This document shows positions 8,835 to 18,121 of a DNA stretch of 64,000 nucleotides, one piece after another. The position numbers were made by a program, and so were the translations under genes. The stretch's first letter is position 1, and each line of letters opens with the position of its first letter. The stretch is from Shewanella mangrovisoli (lineage in GTDB: Bacteria > Pseudomonadota > Gammaproteobacteria > Enterobacterales > Shewanellaceae). The DNA is taken from NCBI RefSeq assembly GCF_019457635.1, contig NZ_CP080412.1, positions 186,001 to 250,000 of the forward strand, given 5' to 3'. A model generated the notes under the pieces. It ran no database searches. It worked only from the letters and a program-made list of their open reading frames with translations, and was not told the origin of the DNA.

Positions 8835-10088
8835 TTAGCATAGCACTGAATTAAAAGGTTCAACCGTTACTTGCGTGCCCACAGGGGTGTCACCTTGGAA
8901 TTGTTCCAGCAGTACAAAACAATTTGCCAGACTCATAGAGGTCAACATGCCCGAACCTTGGCTGCCCGTGATGGCCACTTCCAATTCGCCCTGTGCATTG
9001 CGGGATAAAATGCCGCGCTGATACTCGACACGGCCGGGCTGTTTACGCACGGGTGTCGTTAGGGTGGCTGACAGCATCAGTGGTGCTTTAGGGGTTAAGC
9101 CCTGCATCTTATTCAGAATGGGCCACACCAACTTGTAGAAGGTCACCATGGAAGAGACGGGATTGCCCGGTAAGCCGCAGAATACCGCCTTGCCTATGCG
9201 TCCCATCGCAAAGGGTTTGCCCGGTTTAATGGCGAGTTTCCAGAAGGTGATTTTGCCTTCTTCATCAAGAATTTGCTTAGTAAAATCTGCTTCGCCGACC
9301 GAGACGCCGCCCGAGGTTAACACCATATCCGCTTGGCTCGCGGCATGTCGAAATGCGTGGCGAATGGCCTCTGGGTCGTCGGCTATCACGCCTAAATCCA
9401 GCCATTCCACATTGGCGCGACTGAGTAAGCCTTGGATGGAATAACGATTTGAATCGTAAATTTGTCCCGGCGCTAAGTCGCTGCCCACGGGGCGCAGTTC
9501 ATCACCAGTGGAAAAAAACGCGACTTTGAGTTGGCGGTAAACCCGCACCTGACTCACGCCAATGGTGGCTAATACGCCCAGTTCTGCGGCTTTAATTTCT
9601 ATGCCCGCCTTCAAGACTTTAGTGCCTTGCAGCAGCTCTTCACCGCGGCAACGCACATTGGCGCCCTTAGCCTTAGGGTGATTAATTTGGATTTGATTGC
9701 CTTGCGCGTGGGTCTCTTCCTGCATTTGCACTGTATCATAACCCGCTGGCACAGGTGCGCCCGTCATAATGCGCACACAGGAGTGAGGGGTTATTTCACC
9801 TTCAAAACCATGGCCAGCAAAGGAGCTACCAATCAGGGTTAGTGTGGTTTGATTGGTCTGACTGTTTAAGTCGGCAAAGCGAAAGGCGTAGCCGTCCATC
9901 GAGGAGTTATCGAAGGGCGGCAAATCGATGCAAGAGGCCAAATCCTCGGCCAATACGCGGCCAAGCGCATGGGGAAGGGTAACGACTTCTGTGTCTGACA
10001 CTGGGCTAACCTGCTCAAGCAGAAGGGGAATGGCTTGATCTGGATGCATTAAGCTAGGTTGCGAACAAGGATCGGCTTTCACGGACAT
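8835..10088 (-). CDS. moeA: Molybdopterin molybdenumtransferase MoeA
   Basis: Inserts molybdenum into adenylylated molybdopterin to complete the cofactor. The 417-residue form starts at 10088, preceded by AAGGAAGA four bases upstream; an upstream in-frame Met (10169) has no such site. Family landmarks are 'LPPFDNSSMDGYAFR' near residue 60, the 'GAPVPAGYDTVQMQEET' segment, and the MoCF_BD motif 'TSGGVSVGEADFT', followed by 'GLPGNPVSSMVTFY'. The C-terminal MoeA domain IV is present. moeB follows immediately, so moeA-moeB form one transcription unit that supports molybdoenzymes. Confidence 0.94.
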   Translation of the reverse strand: MSVKADPCSQPSLMHPDQAIPLLLEQVSPVSDTEVVTLPHALGRVLAEDLASCIDLPPFDNSSMDGYAFRFADLNSQTNQTTLTLIGSSFAGHGFEGEITPHSCVRIMTGAPVPAGYDTVQMQEETHAQGNQIQINHPKAKGANVRCRGEELLQGTKVLKAGIEIKAAELGVLATIGVSQVRVYRQLKVAFFSTGDELRPVGSDLAPGQIYDSNRYSIQGLLSRANVEWLDLGVIADDPEAIRHAFRHAASQADMVLTSGGVSVGEADFTKQILDEEGKITFWKLAIKPGKPFAMGRIGKAVFCGLPGNPVSSMVTFYKLVWPILNKMQGLTPKAPLMLSATLTTPVRKQPGRVEYQRGILSRNAQGELEVAITGSQGSGMLTSMSLANCFVLLEQFQGDTPVGTQVTVEPFNSVLC

Positions 10089-10414
10089 CGGGTCTTCCTT
10101 ATGGGCAAAAGGTTGGGCAAATATGCTGGCTATTATGCCACGCTGTGCTTGCTTGGCTATGATCTGCATAGGGGTTTATGTGATTTGTCAGACAGTTTTG
10201 CTTAAGTCTTGCCTAAAGAAAACGCTAGCAAGACGTCATTTTACGATGACTTGGATATGCTGCTAAATACGAGTCTATGAACAAATGAAAATCATTTTTA
10301 TCAATGAATCATTAACTTAGCTCTATAAACAAAGGTAAATTTTGTTGCTTTTGGCGACGCCCTTCATGACAATGTGTGCCAAGATTTCAGTTCGAATGCC
10401 CAAGAGGATTAACT
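10089..10414. other. Divergent moeA/ferritin intergenic region
   Basis: 326 bases carrying promoters for moeA (left) and ferritin (right). The only specific signal recognised is a Fur-like box at 10284-10303. The ferritin ribosome binding site (AGAGGA) is near 10401. Confidence 0.5.
10284..10303 (+). promoter_or_regulatory. Fur-like box upstream of ferritin
   Basis: The bases AATGAAAATCATTTTTATCA resemble the Fur consensus of inverted GATAAT-type hexamers around a central base. The site lies about 110 bases before the ferritin start. Fur control of ferritin genes is common, but the match is imperfect and unproven. Confidence 0.5.
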
Positions 10415-10951
10415 ATGCTGTCTGCAACCATGATCGAAAAGTTGAATGAACAAATTAATATGGAGTTCTTCTCCTCTAATTTATACCTGCAAATGAGCGC
10501 ATGGTGTGAAGATCAAGGCTTTGAAGGCGCAGCAAAATTTATGCGCGAACATGCGGACGAAGAGATGGGCCATATGCGCCGTTTGTTCACCTATGTGAGC
10601 GAAACTGGCGGCTTACCTCTACTGGGTGCCATTGAAGCGCCGCAGTCACAGTTTGACTCTCTGCTGGCGTTATTCGAGCTGACCTATGAGCATGAGCAGC
10701 TGATCACCAGTAAGATCAACGCCTTGGCCCATGCAGCCTTTTCAAACCAAGATTATTCGACCTTCAACTTCCTGCAATGGTATGTGGCCGAACAGCACGA
10801 AGAAGAAAAGCTGTTTAAGTCGATTGTCGATAAGATCCGTTTAGTGGGCGAAGATGGTAAAGCACTGTTCTTTATCGATAAAGATTTAGCTAAGTTGGCA
10901 TCAAAGGGCGGCGAGAGCATTATGAACCCCCAAAGCCAACCACAGGCCTAA
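10415..10951 (+). CDS. ftnA: Non-heme ferritin
   Basis: Iron-storage protein that oxidises ferrous iron and stores it as a mineral inside a 24-subunit shell. The 178-residue form starts at 10415 after AGAGGATTAACT; the longer frame upstream encodes no ferritin-like sequence. The four-helix bundle is evident. Ferroxidase ligands are visible: Glu in 'LNEQINMEF', the EExxH motif in 'HADEEMGHM', and Glu/Gln in '[11 protein letters not shown]'. No Met ligand for heme typical of bacterioferritin was recognised. A Fur-like box upstream and a strong terminator downstream indicate a single-gene transcript. Confidence 0.94.
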   Translation: MLSATMIEKLNEQINMEFFSSNLYLQMSAWCEDQGFEGAAKFMREHADEEMGHMRRLFTYVSETGGLPLLGAIEAPQSQFDSLLALFELTYEHEQLITSKINALAHAAFSNQDYSTFNFLQWYVAEQHEEEKLFKSIVDKIRLVGEDGKALFFIDKDLAKLASKGGESIMNPQSQPQA

Positions 10952-10978
10952 GCGCCATTTCGATATTCAACGCGATAA

Positions 10979-11006
10979 TAAAAAAGCAGCTTAGGCTGCT
11001 TTTTTA
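10979..11006. terminator. Intrinsic terminator after ferritin
   Basis: AAAAAAGCAGC and GCTGCTTTTTT pair around TTAG. It lies between converging ferritin and GGDEF-EAL genes and has T-tracts on both strands. Confidence 0.9.
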
Positions 11007-11039
11007 ATGTCTATGATTCGTGGCGACAGGGTAAATCTA

Positions 11040-14000
11040 TCAACTGTTTACGCACTTCTCACGCTGCTCTAAGTGCAACATTTTCGGCAATGTCTGGCTG
11101 AGTAATGGCGTAATCTCATCGAATGGCAGCGGTTTAGAGAGTAAATAGCCTTGGGCATAGTGGCAGCCTAGGTCGCGCAGAAACTTCCATTGTGCCTCGG
11201 TTTCGATTCCTTCGGCCACCAGTTCCATTTCAAGGCTTTGCCCCATCATCACAATGGCCTTGACCAGATTGGCGTTCGAGCTGTTATCGAGGGCGTTTTC
11301 GACAAAACTGCGGTCAATTTTGATAACGGAAATCGGGAATTTCTTCAGATAACTCAAGGATGAATAGCCTGTGCCAAAGTCATCGATATAAATCTGCGAG
11401 CCTAAGTGGCGAATCGATTCTAGGGTGCTTAGGCAGTGGCTGGCATCGCCCATCAGCATGCTCTCGGTGATCTCGATATGCACGTTTCTCGGGTTGATAT
11501 GGTGACGATTAAAACACTCCTGCAACACTTGGTCGAAACCTATGCCGCGGGTGTTGATGCATTGGCGGCTCGAGACATTAATCGCGACATTGAGTTTGAA
11601 TCCCATATGTTGCCATTGCCTTAAATCGTGCATGGCTTGGTTAAGTACCCATTCGCCCATAGGTTCGATAAGCCCAGTCTCTTCGGCGATACGAATAAAG
11701 TGATCGGGTGGGATCAGGCCTAAGTCTGGGTCTTGCCAGCGGATCAGTGCCTCAAGGCTGCACACTTTACCCGTTTTCATATCCACAATTGGTTGATAGT
11801 GGAGGGTAAATTCATCCTGAGCCACGGCGCGGCGCAGGCGTTGTTCCAGCTCCATACGGGCAAACATGGCCTGGTTCATGCCAGAGGTAAAGTATTTAAA
11901 GTTATTTCGACCAGCATCCTTGGCTTGATACATGGCCATTTCGGTATTGCGGGTCAGCGAACTGACATCGAGCCCGTCTTCTGGGTAGACACCAATACCG
12001 AAACTGGCGGAAATCTGGATTTCCCGTTCATTTAAATTAAAGGGTGTCGCTAGGGTTTCGATAATCCGGCTCGCCATATGCTCGATGGCTAACTCATTGG
12101 TTAATCTTGGTAAAATAAGCACAAATTCATCACCGCCGATACGGGCGATAAAATCGTTTTTACCCATAATATTTTCTAACCGTTTGGCCACATCCTGCAG
12201 TAAGAGGTCGCCCGTCGCATGGCCCTGCACATCATTGATATATTTGAATTGGTCTAAGTCGATTAGCAGAATCGCTAGCTTGCGGGAGTCGTGTTGGGCG
12301 AGTTGGATTTCATGCTGTAGCCGCTCGTTAAACAGTTTGCGGTTGGGCAGCCCAGTTAGCGTGTCGAAGTTGGCTTGATACCAGAGATCCTGCTCATATT
12401 GTTTACGCTTACTGATATCCATAAATAAACCAATATGTTGGATTATTTCGCCCTGCTCATTGCGCACCACGGTAATCGCAAGATACTCGGGATACACTTG
12501 GCCATCTTTGCGTTTATTCCAGATTTCACCTTCCCATTTGCCTTCTTTATGCAGCGCCTCCCACATGGCGGTGTAGTAATGATGCGGGTGGCGATTCGAG
12601 CTTAAAATCGAGGGGCTGCGGCCTTTAACTTCTTCGAGGCTATAGCCGGTGATCTGGCTAAAGGCGGGGTTAATCAGCTCGATATGGTTATCGGCATCCG
12701 TGACCATAATGCCTTCGGCGGAATAGTTAAACACGGCGGCGGCGCGGCTTAGGGCGTGGTTGGCCTTTTGGCGTTCGCTGATCATTCGATTCATCGCCTG
12801 CGCCATGCGCGCCAGCTCGTCGGAGCCGGAAGCATCGATATTGATATTGAGCTGCGGATCGGCGGCCATTCGCTGCATATCATTGGCAATCTTAGTGATT
12901 TTCACCATAAAGCTGCGAATGATTTTTCGCCCCAGCCAGAGGGTTATTGCAGCGGTAAAAAATGCGGAGAATAAATATAACCCGAGCAAACTGAGTGACT
13001 TAGTTTGTTGTACTTCACTCTGGTGCGCCATGTTTTCGGTGATTTCATCGCTGATGGCGTGCAGCTTATTGATCCTATCGCTGGTGAGTGACCACCAGTG
13101 CTTACTGCTGACCGGATGCGGTGGCATTAACAGCTTGTCTATGGCCTCGCTCAGGCCGCTATCATTGACTTGGGCGAGGGCGGTGATTTCTTCGAGTGAC
13201 AGTTGCTGTTGCTTCAACTGTTGCAGTTTAGACATGCAGAATTGATATTGATCGACACTGTCTTCAATCGTCCTGACCGCCGCTTTGAGCTCTGGAATAT
13301 TGCGGATTTCATGATTAAGTTCATCGAGATTCAGCTGGATAATTGCCTGCGCCTTAGTAAATTTCTCTAGCGAGGCAGCATCGCCCTTGATGAGGTAATC
13401 CTGAAAACTGTCAATCAAGCCACCGTAGCCTAAATGAGCATTAATATTTTGCACTAAGGTACTGACGCGGATTTGTTGCTCTATTTGTTGGCTAATCTTG
13501 AGGATGCGCAGATTCTCGGGGGAGGTCTGTACCTTGCGGATTAAGGACTGACGGTCAGAAATCGAGGCGTTGCTGGCATGTTCTATGGCTTGGCCATATT
13601 CATACATGATAGTGCTGATCGCGCGGTAGTCGTTAATGTTCAGCGTTTGCGACAGCAGCATTCGATTAATCGCACTGCGCTCTTTTACCGCCAGTTGTTG
13701 CACCATCAATAAATTAAGCAAATCCGTGTAGGCGCGAGATTGCGCAATATCGTTGGTTTGTAACTGTAATTGCTGGATAAGTTTGACCAATTCCGTGTTG
13801 AACTGGTTATACAAATCGATAAAAGCCTTAGGATGTTGGTCGAGCGCCTCTTGGCGACCCGATGCTAGCCTATGACTTAACAGTGTTAGGGTATTGAGCT
13901 GCTCCTGCAACTGCGCGGTGGCGAGTTGATTGCGACCCAAGGTAGACATTAAAGTGCTTAAGGCTGAGCCATTGAGCAGGGTATTTAAGGCGTCTGAGGT

Positions 14001-14273
14001 TATCTGTTGTTGCTGTAGCAGGCGTGTTTCTTCTTGGGGGGAACCGGGGGCAGAAAGCTGGACACTGAGGCCGTATTCGTTATGCAGTTGGTAGAGTAGT
14101 TCGGTGGTTTGGGCGGTCGCTTGGATTGCCAAATGATTTTGATTGGCGGAGCGATATTCCTTCACCAGCACATACATCCGCGACAACACAAAAATACTCA
14201 TCATCAGCAAAGGTAGCAGTGAAAACAGAATCAACTTCTGCTTCAGGCTGAGATGCTGTAGCGTGGATGGCAT
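11040..14273 (-). CDS. NIT-HAMP-PAS-GGDEF-EAL cyclic-di-GMP enzyme
   Basis: A 1077-residue membrane sensor for cyclic-di-GMP turnover. Order of domains: a transmembrane segment at about 13-35; a long helical periplasmic region of the nitrate/nitrite-sensing (NIT) type to about 420; a second transmembrane segment at about 425-447; HAMP; PAS (about 505-625) with PAC; GGDEF (about 630-800); EAL (about 805-1060). The GGDEF motif is intact (RIGGDEFV), as are EAL (SLEALIRW) and downstream metal-binding segments (EITESML, DDFGTGYSSL). Both synthesis and hydrolysis are therefore possible. The assigned sensory ligand is inferred from a NIT-like stretch around 'KERSAINRMLLSQ' and is not certain. The leader carries a terminator-like hairpin. 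Confidence 0.92.
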   Translation of the reverse strand: MPSTLQHLSLKQKLILFSLLPLLMMSIFVLSRMYVLVKEYRSANQNHLAIQATAQTTELLYQLHNEYGLSVQLSAPGSPQEETRLLQQQQITSDALNTLLNGSALSTLMSTLGRNQLATAQLQEQLNTLTLLSHRLASGRQEALDQHPKAFIDLYNQFNTELVKLIQQLQLQTNDIAQSRAYTDLLNLLMVQQLAVKERSAINRMLLSQTLNINDYRAISTIMYEYGQAIEHASNASISDRQSLIRKVQTSPENLRILKISQQIEQQIRVSTLVQNINAHLGYGGLIDSFQDYLIKGDAASLEKFTKAQAIIQLNLDELNHEIRNIPELKAAVRTIEDSVDQYQFCMSKLQQLKQQQLSLEEITALAQVNDSGLSEAIDKLLMPPHPVSSKHWWSLTSDRINKLHAISDEITENMAHQSEVQQTKSLSLLGLYLFSAFFTAAITLWLGRKIIRSFMVKITKIANDMQRMAADPQLNINIDASGSDELARMAQAMNRMISERQKANHALSRAAAVFNYSAEGIMVTDADNHIELINPAFSQITGYSLEEVKGRSPSILSSNRHPHHYYTAMWEALHKEGKWEGEIWNKRKDGQVYPEYLAITVVRNEQGEIIQHIGLFMDISKRKQYEQDLWYQANFDTLTGLPNRKLFNERLQHEIQLAQHDSRKLAILLIDLDQFKYINDVQGHATGDLLLQDVAKRLENIMGKNDFIARIGGDEFVLILPRLTNELAIEHMASRIIETLATPFNLNEREIQISASFGIGVYPEDGLDVSSLTRNTEMAMYQAKDAGRNNFKYFTSGMNQAMFARMELEQRLRRAVAQDEFTLHYQPIVDMKTGKVCSLEALIRWQDPDLGLIPPDHFIRIAEETGLIEPMGEWVLNQAMHDLRQWQHMGFKLNVAINVSSRQCINTRGIGFDQVLQECFNRHHINPRNVHIEITESMLMGDASHCLSTLESIRHLGSQIYIDDFGTGYSSLSYLKKFPISVIKIDRSFVENALDNSSNANLVKAIVMMGQSLEMELVAEGIETEAQWKFLRDLGCHYAQGYLLSKPLPFDEITPLLSQTLPKMLHLEQREKCVNS

Positions 14274-14308
14274 GTAAACTTACTCCTACTTTTGCCCGGT
14301 TGGAGACA

Positions 14309-14333
14309 TAAAAAATCAAGGCAAAACCTTGAT
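14309..14333 (-). promoter_or_regulatory. Terminator-like hairpin in GGDEF-EAL leader
   Basis: On the minus strand ATCAAGG pairs with CCTTGAT around TTTTG and is followed by TTTTTTATG, the layout of an intrinsic terminator. It lies 36-60 bases upstream of the GGDEF-EAL start, so it would end transcripts before that gene unless prevented. It could be an attenuator or the terminator of a short upstream transcript. Confidence 0.55.
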
Positions 14334-14579
14334 GTGTTAAAAGTGAAAAAAGACCGGGCACTGGGTGTGGATATTTAACATAGAAGCAAGAGGGTCGCGA
14401 CCCCTAGTTTATGGATATCTAATCTAGCTCACGAAATTCAGAGATTTATTATATATAACTAACATACTATTTTTATTAGTGTATTTGCTCTCCTAGCAAA
14501 CGAATCTTTTGTTTGTCTGTGATATTGAGCTTAATTTGATACAAATTCTCCCGCTTTTTAGCATGATGTTTGGTCAATA

Positions 14580-14612
14580 AAAAAGGACGTGGGCAGAGCC
14601 GACGTCCTTTAA
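14580..14612 (-). terminator. ribB terminator
   Basis: AAAAAGGACGT and ACGTCCTTTAA pair across a GC-rich loop just downstream of the ribB stop. The minus strand reads into an A/T-rich tail with a T-run. Confidence 0.82.
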
Positions 14613-14636
14613 ATGGCATCCCGCTTTGGCGATTAA

Positions 14637-15290
14637 TTAGCCAACGTTGGCTAATAACGACTTACGGTAAACCACGATATCTTCAATCGTCAGCACAGGC
14701 ATGTTGTGCTCGGCACCAAAGGCGATAATTTCTGGCAGACGTGCCATAGTGCCATCGGGATTGGTGACTTCACATAACACGCCCGCAGGCTTGAGGCCGG
14801 CCAGTTGCATTAAATCGATAGTGCCTTCGGTATGGCCACGGCGAGTTAATACGCCGCCGGGTTGGGCGCGCAGTGGATACACATGGCCTGGGCGCGCTAA
14901 ATCGCTCGGCTTAGCATTGTCGGCGATAGCAGCTTTAATGGTGGTGACACGGTCCGCAGCCGAAACCCCAGTGGTGACACCCACTTTAGCTTCGATACTC
15001 ACGGTAAAGGCAGTGCCATATTGGCTCGAGTTGTTTTCGACCATAGGTGGCAGCTCAAGGGCTTTGACCTTTTCATCTGGTATACACAAACACACGATAC
15101 CGCTGCATTCGCGAATAAGCATGGCCATTTGCGCATTGGTGAGTGACTCGGCGGCAAAAATTAAGTCGCCTTCGTTTTCTCTATCTTCGTCGTCGACGAC
15201 CAACACACCTTGGCCTTGGCGCAGGGCTTCAAGACCCGCTTCAACGCGTTCGATAGCAGTACCAAAAGGAGCAAGTAAAGACTGATTCAT
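14637..15290 (-). CDS. ribB: 3,4-dihydroxy-2-butanone-4-phosphate synthase RibB
   Basis: Converts ribulose 5-phosphate to 3,4-dihydroxy-2-butanone 4-phosphate and formate, a precursor step for riboflavin. The 217-residue protein is the stand-alone RibB form with no GTP cyclohydrolase II domain. Family segments are '[18 protein letters not shown]' near residue 35 (acidic metal-binding loop), '[10 protein letters not shown]', 'ARPGHVYPL' and '[11 protein letters not shown]', which hold substrate-binding and catalytic residues. AAGGATATTAACC precedes the start. An FMN riboswitch lies about 210 bases upstream on the same strand, so expression should fall when FMN is plentiful. Confidence 0.96.
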   Translation of the reverse strand: MNQSLLAPFGTAIERVEAGLEALRQGQGVLVVDDEDRENEGDLIFAAESLTNAQMAMLIRECSGIVCLCIPDEKVKALELPPMVENNSSQYGTAFTVSIEAKVGVTTGVSAADRVTTIKAAIADNAKPSDLARPGHVYPLRAQPGGVLTRRGHTEGTIDLMQLAGLKPAGVLCEVTNPDGTMARLPEIIAFGAEHNMPVLTIEDIVVYRKSLLANVG

Positions 15291-15502
15291 GGTTAATATC
15301 CTTCAAAAATACGACATGGGAATTTCCAGAATCAGGGCGTGCAGAAATACAGCCGTTACCCCAAAGGGATTGAGCTGTAGCAATAGACCCATTTAAGCTC
15401 AATGGCTTACGTCGGCACATTGCAAAATATGAGGCTAACATTCAGATGGCGGTAGGTTTCGCTCATTGGCTGAAACGAAGCGCCTGCATCCTGATGTTGT
15501 CT
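15291..15502 (-). promoter_or_regulatory. ribB expression-platform leader
   Basis: About 210 bases between the riboswitch aptamer and ribB. It contains a stretch reading GGGGTAACGGCTGTATTTCT on the minus strand that resembles other gammaproteobacterial ribB leaders. No gene is called here; a 66-codon open frame overlapping the ribB start is considered chance. Confidence 0.6.
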
Positions 15503-15726
15503 TACATTCTCTTCCATCCGGACTCAGTACCGTTGCTATGTTTGCAAACAGTCCATTACCGTCGGCTCTGGAATAGTAGCGCTCGATAGGCGTTAACCAT
15601 AACGAGACAAGCTAAGTCACCAGATCTGCTGACCCCGAAATTGCGTTCGGGCGCTCGCGGGCTTTAGTGGAAGTGAAAACGCTCACGACACTATTTACCG
15701 CCGGTGGGGAGTTTCACCCCGCCCTG
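15503..15726 (-). ncRNA. FMN riboswitch (RFN element)
   Basis: On the minus strand the element begins near 15726 with the conserved 'AGGGCGGGGTGAAACTCCCC' and 'ACCGGCGGTAAAT' segments. It continues through 'CAGCAGATCTGGTGACTT', 'TTCCAGAGCCGACGGTAAT' and ends with 'AGTCCGGATGGAAGAGAAT'. These are the conserved junction segments of the RFN element that binds FMN. A roughly 210-base leader separates it from ribB. In E. coli the ribB riboswitch acts through Rho-dependent termination and translation; the same is likely here as no T-rich intrinsic terminator was seen in this leader. Confidence 0.96.
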
Positions 15727-15975
15727 AGAATTGTTGCTAGGCCTTGGCCTAAAAACGCGGTTATGTTGCGCCTATTTAGTTGGAATGGCAATAAAATCGC
15801 GCCACAAATTGGGCAATGTTTGCGCAAGCGCACAATGCCTTGAGAACCTAAAGCAAGCGCAATCTTTAGGAAACTCGCAACAAGCGCTAGCTTGGGTATA
15901 TCATATCTGGCACATCAACTTATTGGCTTGCCGTCGTGCCCCACGATGGTGTTTGAACGTCACAAGGACGTATAC
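15727..15975. other. Divergent region between riboswitch and oligopeptidase gene
   Basis: About 250 bases that should contain the ribB promoter (leftward) and the promoter of the oligopeptidase gene (rightward). No specific operator was recognised. Open frames here are short and lack coding character. Confidence 0.45.
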
Positions 15976-18111
15976 ATGCGCACTCTGCTGCTTACTTTAG
16001 GTCTCGCTATGCTATTACCCGGTTGCTCCACTCCAAAAGGGCAAGTCTCTGCGCCCGTTGCGGAAAAAATCCCCCATGTGATGACCTTGCACGGGGTCAC
16101 TCGTACCGACGATTACTACTGGATGCGCGACGATAAACGCCAAGATCCTAAGGTGTTGGCGCATCTGAATGCCGAAAACCGTTATACCCAAGCTTACTTT
16201 AAGCCGCTTAAGTCATTGCAGGATGGGCTGTTTAACGAACTGACTGGGCGCCTCGTTGCCGATGAGTCGAGCGTGCCTTACCAATGGCACCAGCACAGCT
16301 ATTACCGCCGCTACCAAGAGGGCGGCGAATATCCGCTGATCGCTCGCAAAGGCAGTGACGGGATTGAGCAAATGATGCTGGACGTGAATGAGCGCGCCAA
16401 GGGCCATGAGTTTTATGGTTTAGGTGGCGTCAGCGTCAGCCCAGATGAAACCATGCTGGCCTTCGGTGAAGATGTGCTAAGCCGCCGCGTGTATCACATC
16501 TATTTTAAAGATATTGAGTCCGGCGCCATGATCACCGATGTGCTTGAAAACACAGAGGGTCGTATCGTTTGGGGCAATGATAATCGCCATGTGTTTTATA
16601 TCGCTAAGGATCTGCAAACCCTGCTGGGTTACCGTGTATATCGCCACGAACTCGGCACGCCACAATCGCGCGATGTGTTGGTGTATGAGGAGCAAGATGA
16701 TGCTTACTACATCTCCCTCGGCAAGAGTTTAGACGAGTCGCAAATTGTGCTGTTCCACGAGAGCACCACCACTAGCGAAGTGTCGGTGCTGGATGCTAAC
16801 GATCCACTAAGCCTATTCAAACCTGTGCTCGCGCGAGAAGAAGGCCATGAATATAGCGTCTCTAAGCTGGGCGACAGCTATTACATCCTGACCAACTGGC
16901 AGGCGACTAACTTCCGTTTGATGAAAGTGGCGATTAAGGATGCCGCCGATAAGTCTAAATGGCAGGAAGTGGTTGCCCATAATCCCAATGCGCGCATCGA
17001 AGACGAGCTGGTGCTGAAGGATTACCTGATTATTCAAACCCGCGAGAATGGCCTGACGCGCATTAAAGTGATGCCATTCAATGGTCAAAAGCCCTTTGAG
17101 CTAAGTTTTGATGAACCTGCTTATGTGCTTGGTTTAGATGTTAACGCCCAGCAAGATAGCGACAAATTGCGGATTTTCTACTCGAGCCTGACCACGCCCG
17201 AGGCGATTTATGAGTACCACTTAAGCAATCCCGATAGACGCGATTTGCTTAAGCAGGAACAAGTGCTCGGCGGCTTCGATGCCAGCCAGTACCGCGCCGA
17301 ACGCTTATTTGTCACCGCCCGCGATGGCGCTAAGGTGCCAGTGTCTTTGGTGTATCGTAAGGATAAGTTCACGAAAGACGGCACTAACCCTCTGTACCAA
17401 TATGGTTATGGTTCATACGGTTACACTGTAGAGCCTGACTTTTCGTCGTCGGTTATCAGTCTGCTCGACCGCGGCTTTGTATATGCCATCGCCCATGTGC
17501 GCGGCAGCGAAATGTTAGGTCGCCCCTGGTACGATGCGGGCAAGTTACTGAATAAAAAGAATACCTTTAATGACTTTATCGATGTCACCGCCGCCTTAAC
17601 CGAGCAAGGTTATGGCGATAAAAATAAAGTGGTGGCCTCGGGTGGTAGTGCCGGCGGGCTATTAATGGGCGCGATTGCCAATATGGCGCCTGACAAGTAC
17701 TTTGCTATTGCGGCACACGTGCCCTTTGTGGATGTGGTCACGACCATGCTCGATGAGTCTATTCCTCTCACCACCAATGAGTACGATGAATGGGGCAATC
17801 CAAACGAGAAAACCTATTTCGACTATATGCTCAGCTACTCGCCCTATGACAATGTTGCCGACCATGAGTACCCACACCTATTGGTGACCACAGGTTTGCA
17901 TGATTCGCAGGTGCAGTATTTCGAGCCTGCGAAATGGGTAGCAAAACTGCGTGAAGTGCAAAATAAATGGTACAAACTGGACGATAAGGTGTTGTTATTC
18001 GACGTTAATATGGATGCAGGACACGGTGGCAAGAGTGGCCGTTACCGCCAGTATCAAGACACAGCGCAGGAATATGCCTTCTTCCTAAGCCTGCTCGGCA
18101 TGACTAAGTAG
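15976..18111 (+). CDS. Oligopeptidase B-like S9 peptidase, lipoprotein
   Basis: Serine peptidase of the prolyl oligopeptidase family (S9A), oligopeptidase B branch, which cleaves short peptides after basic residues. The 711-residue form begins at 15976 behind an AAGGACG site and has a lipoprotein signal with lipobox LLPGC near residue 16, so it is probably anchored to a membrane facing the periplasm. An N-terminal beta-propeller covers about residues 40-440. The catalytic triad is visible: Ser558 in GGSAGG, Asp643 in 'GLHDSQVQY', and His683 in 'DAGHGGKSGR'. E. coli PtrB is cytosolic and lacks the lipobox, so this is a periplasm-directed variant. Confidence 0.92.
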   Translation: MRTLLLTLGLAMLLPGCSTPKGQVSAPVAEKIPHVMTLHGVTRTDDYYWMRDDKRQDPKVLAHLNAENRYTQAYFKPLKSLQDGLFNELTGRLVADESSVPYQWHQHSYYRRYQEGGEYPLIARKGSDGIEQMMLDVNERAKGHEFYGLGGVSVSPDETMLAFGEDVLSRRVYHIYFKDIESGAMITDVLENTEGRIVWGNDNRHVFYIAKDLQTLLGYRVYRHELGTPQSRDVLVYEEQDDAYYISLGKSLDESQIVLFHESTTTSEVSVLDANDPLSLFKPVLAREEGHEYSVSKLGDSYYILTNWQATNFRLMKVAIKDAADKSKWQEVVAHNPNARIEDELVLKDYLIIQTRENGLTRIKVMPFNGQKPFELSFDEPAYVLGLDVNAQQDSDKLRIFYSSLTTPEAIYEYHLSNPDRRDLLKQEQVLGGFDASQYRAERLFVTARDGAKVPVSLVYRKDKFTKDGTNPLYQYGYGSYGYTVEPDFSSSVISLLDRGFVYAIAHVRGSEMLGRPWYDAGKLLNKKNTFNDFIDVTAALTEQGYGDKNKVVASGGSAGGLLMGAIANMAPDKYFAIAAHVPFVDVVTTMLDESIPLTTNEYDEWGNPNEKTYFDYMLSYSPYDNVADHEYPHLLVTTGLHDSQVQYFEPAKWVAKLREVQNKWYKLDDKVLLFDVNMDAGHGGKSGRYRQYQDTAQEYAFFLSLLGMTK

Positions 18112-18121
18112 GCGCTAACGG

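Larger units (their letters stand above)
14274..14636. other. Leader/intergenic region between GGDEF-EAL gene and ribB
   Basis: 363 bases. It holds a terminator-like hairpin in the GGDEF-EAL leader (14309-14333), an enclosing 8-base complementary pair (14293-14300 with 14353-14360), a 12-bp palindrome (14392-14403), an AT-rich stretch around 14440-14490 that may include the promoter, and the ribB terminator. Confidence 0.55.

Noticed and set aside
14080..14361. Minus-strand 93-codon frame overlapping the GGDEF-EAL start as a possible leader peptide
   Set aside because: It runs deep into the enzyme gene in another frame and lacks a plausible ribosome binding site.
15731..16000. 89-codon plus-strand frame before the oligopeptidase gene
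   Set aside because: It ends inside the signal peptide of the peptidase in another frame, with no coding character.
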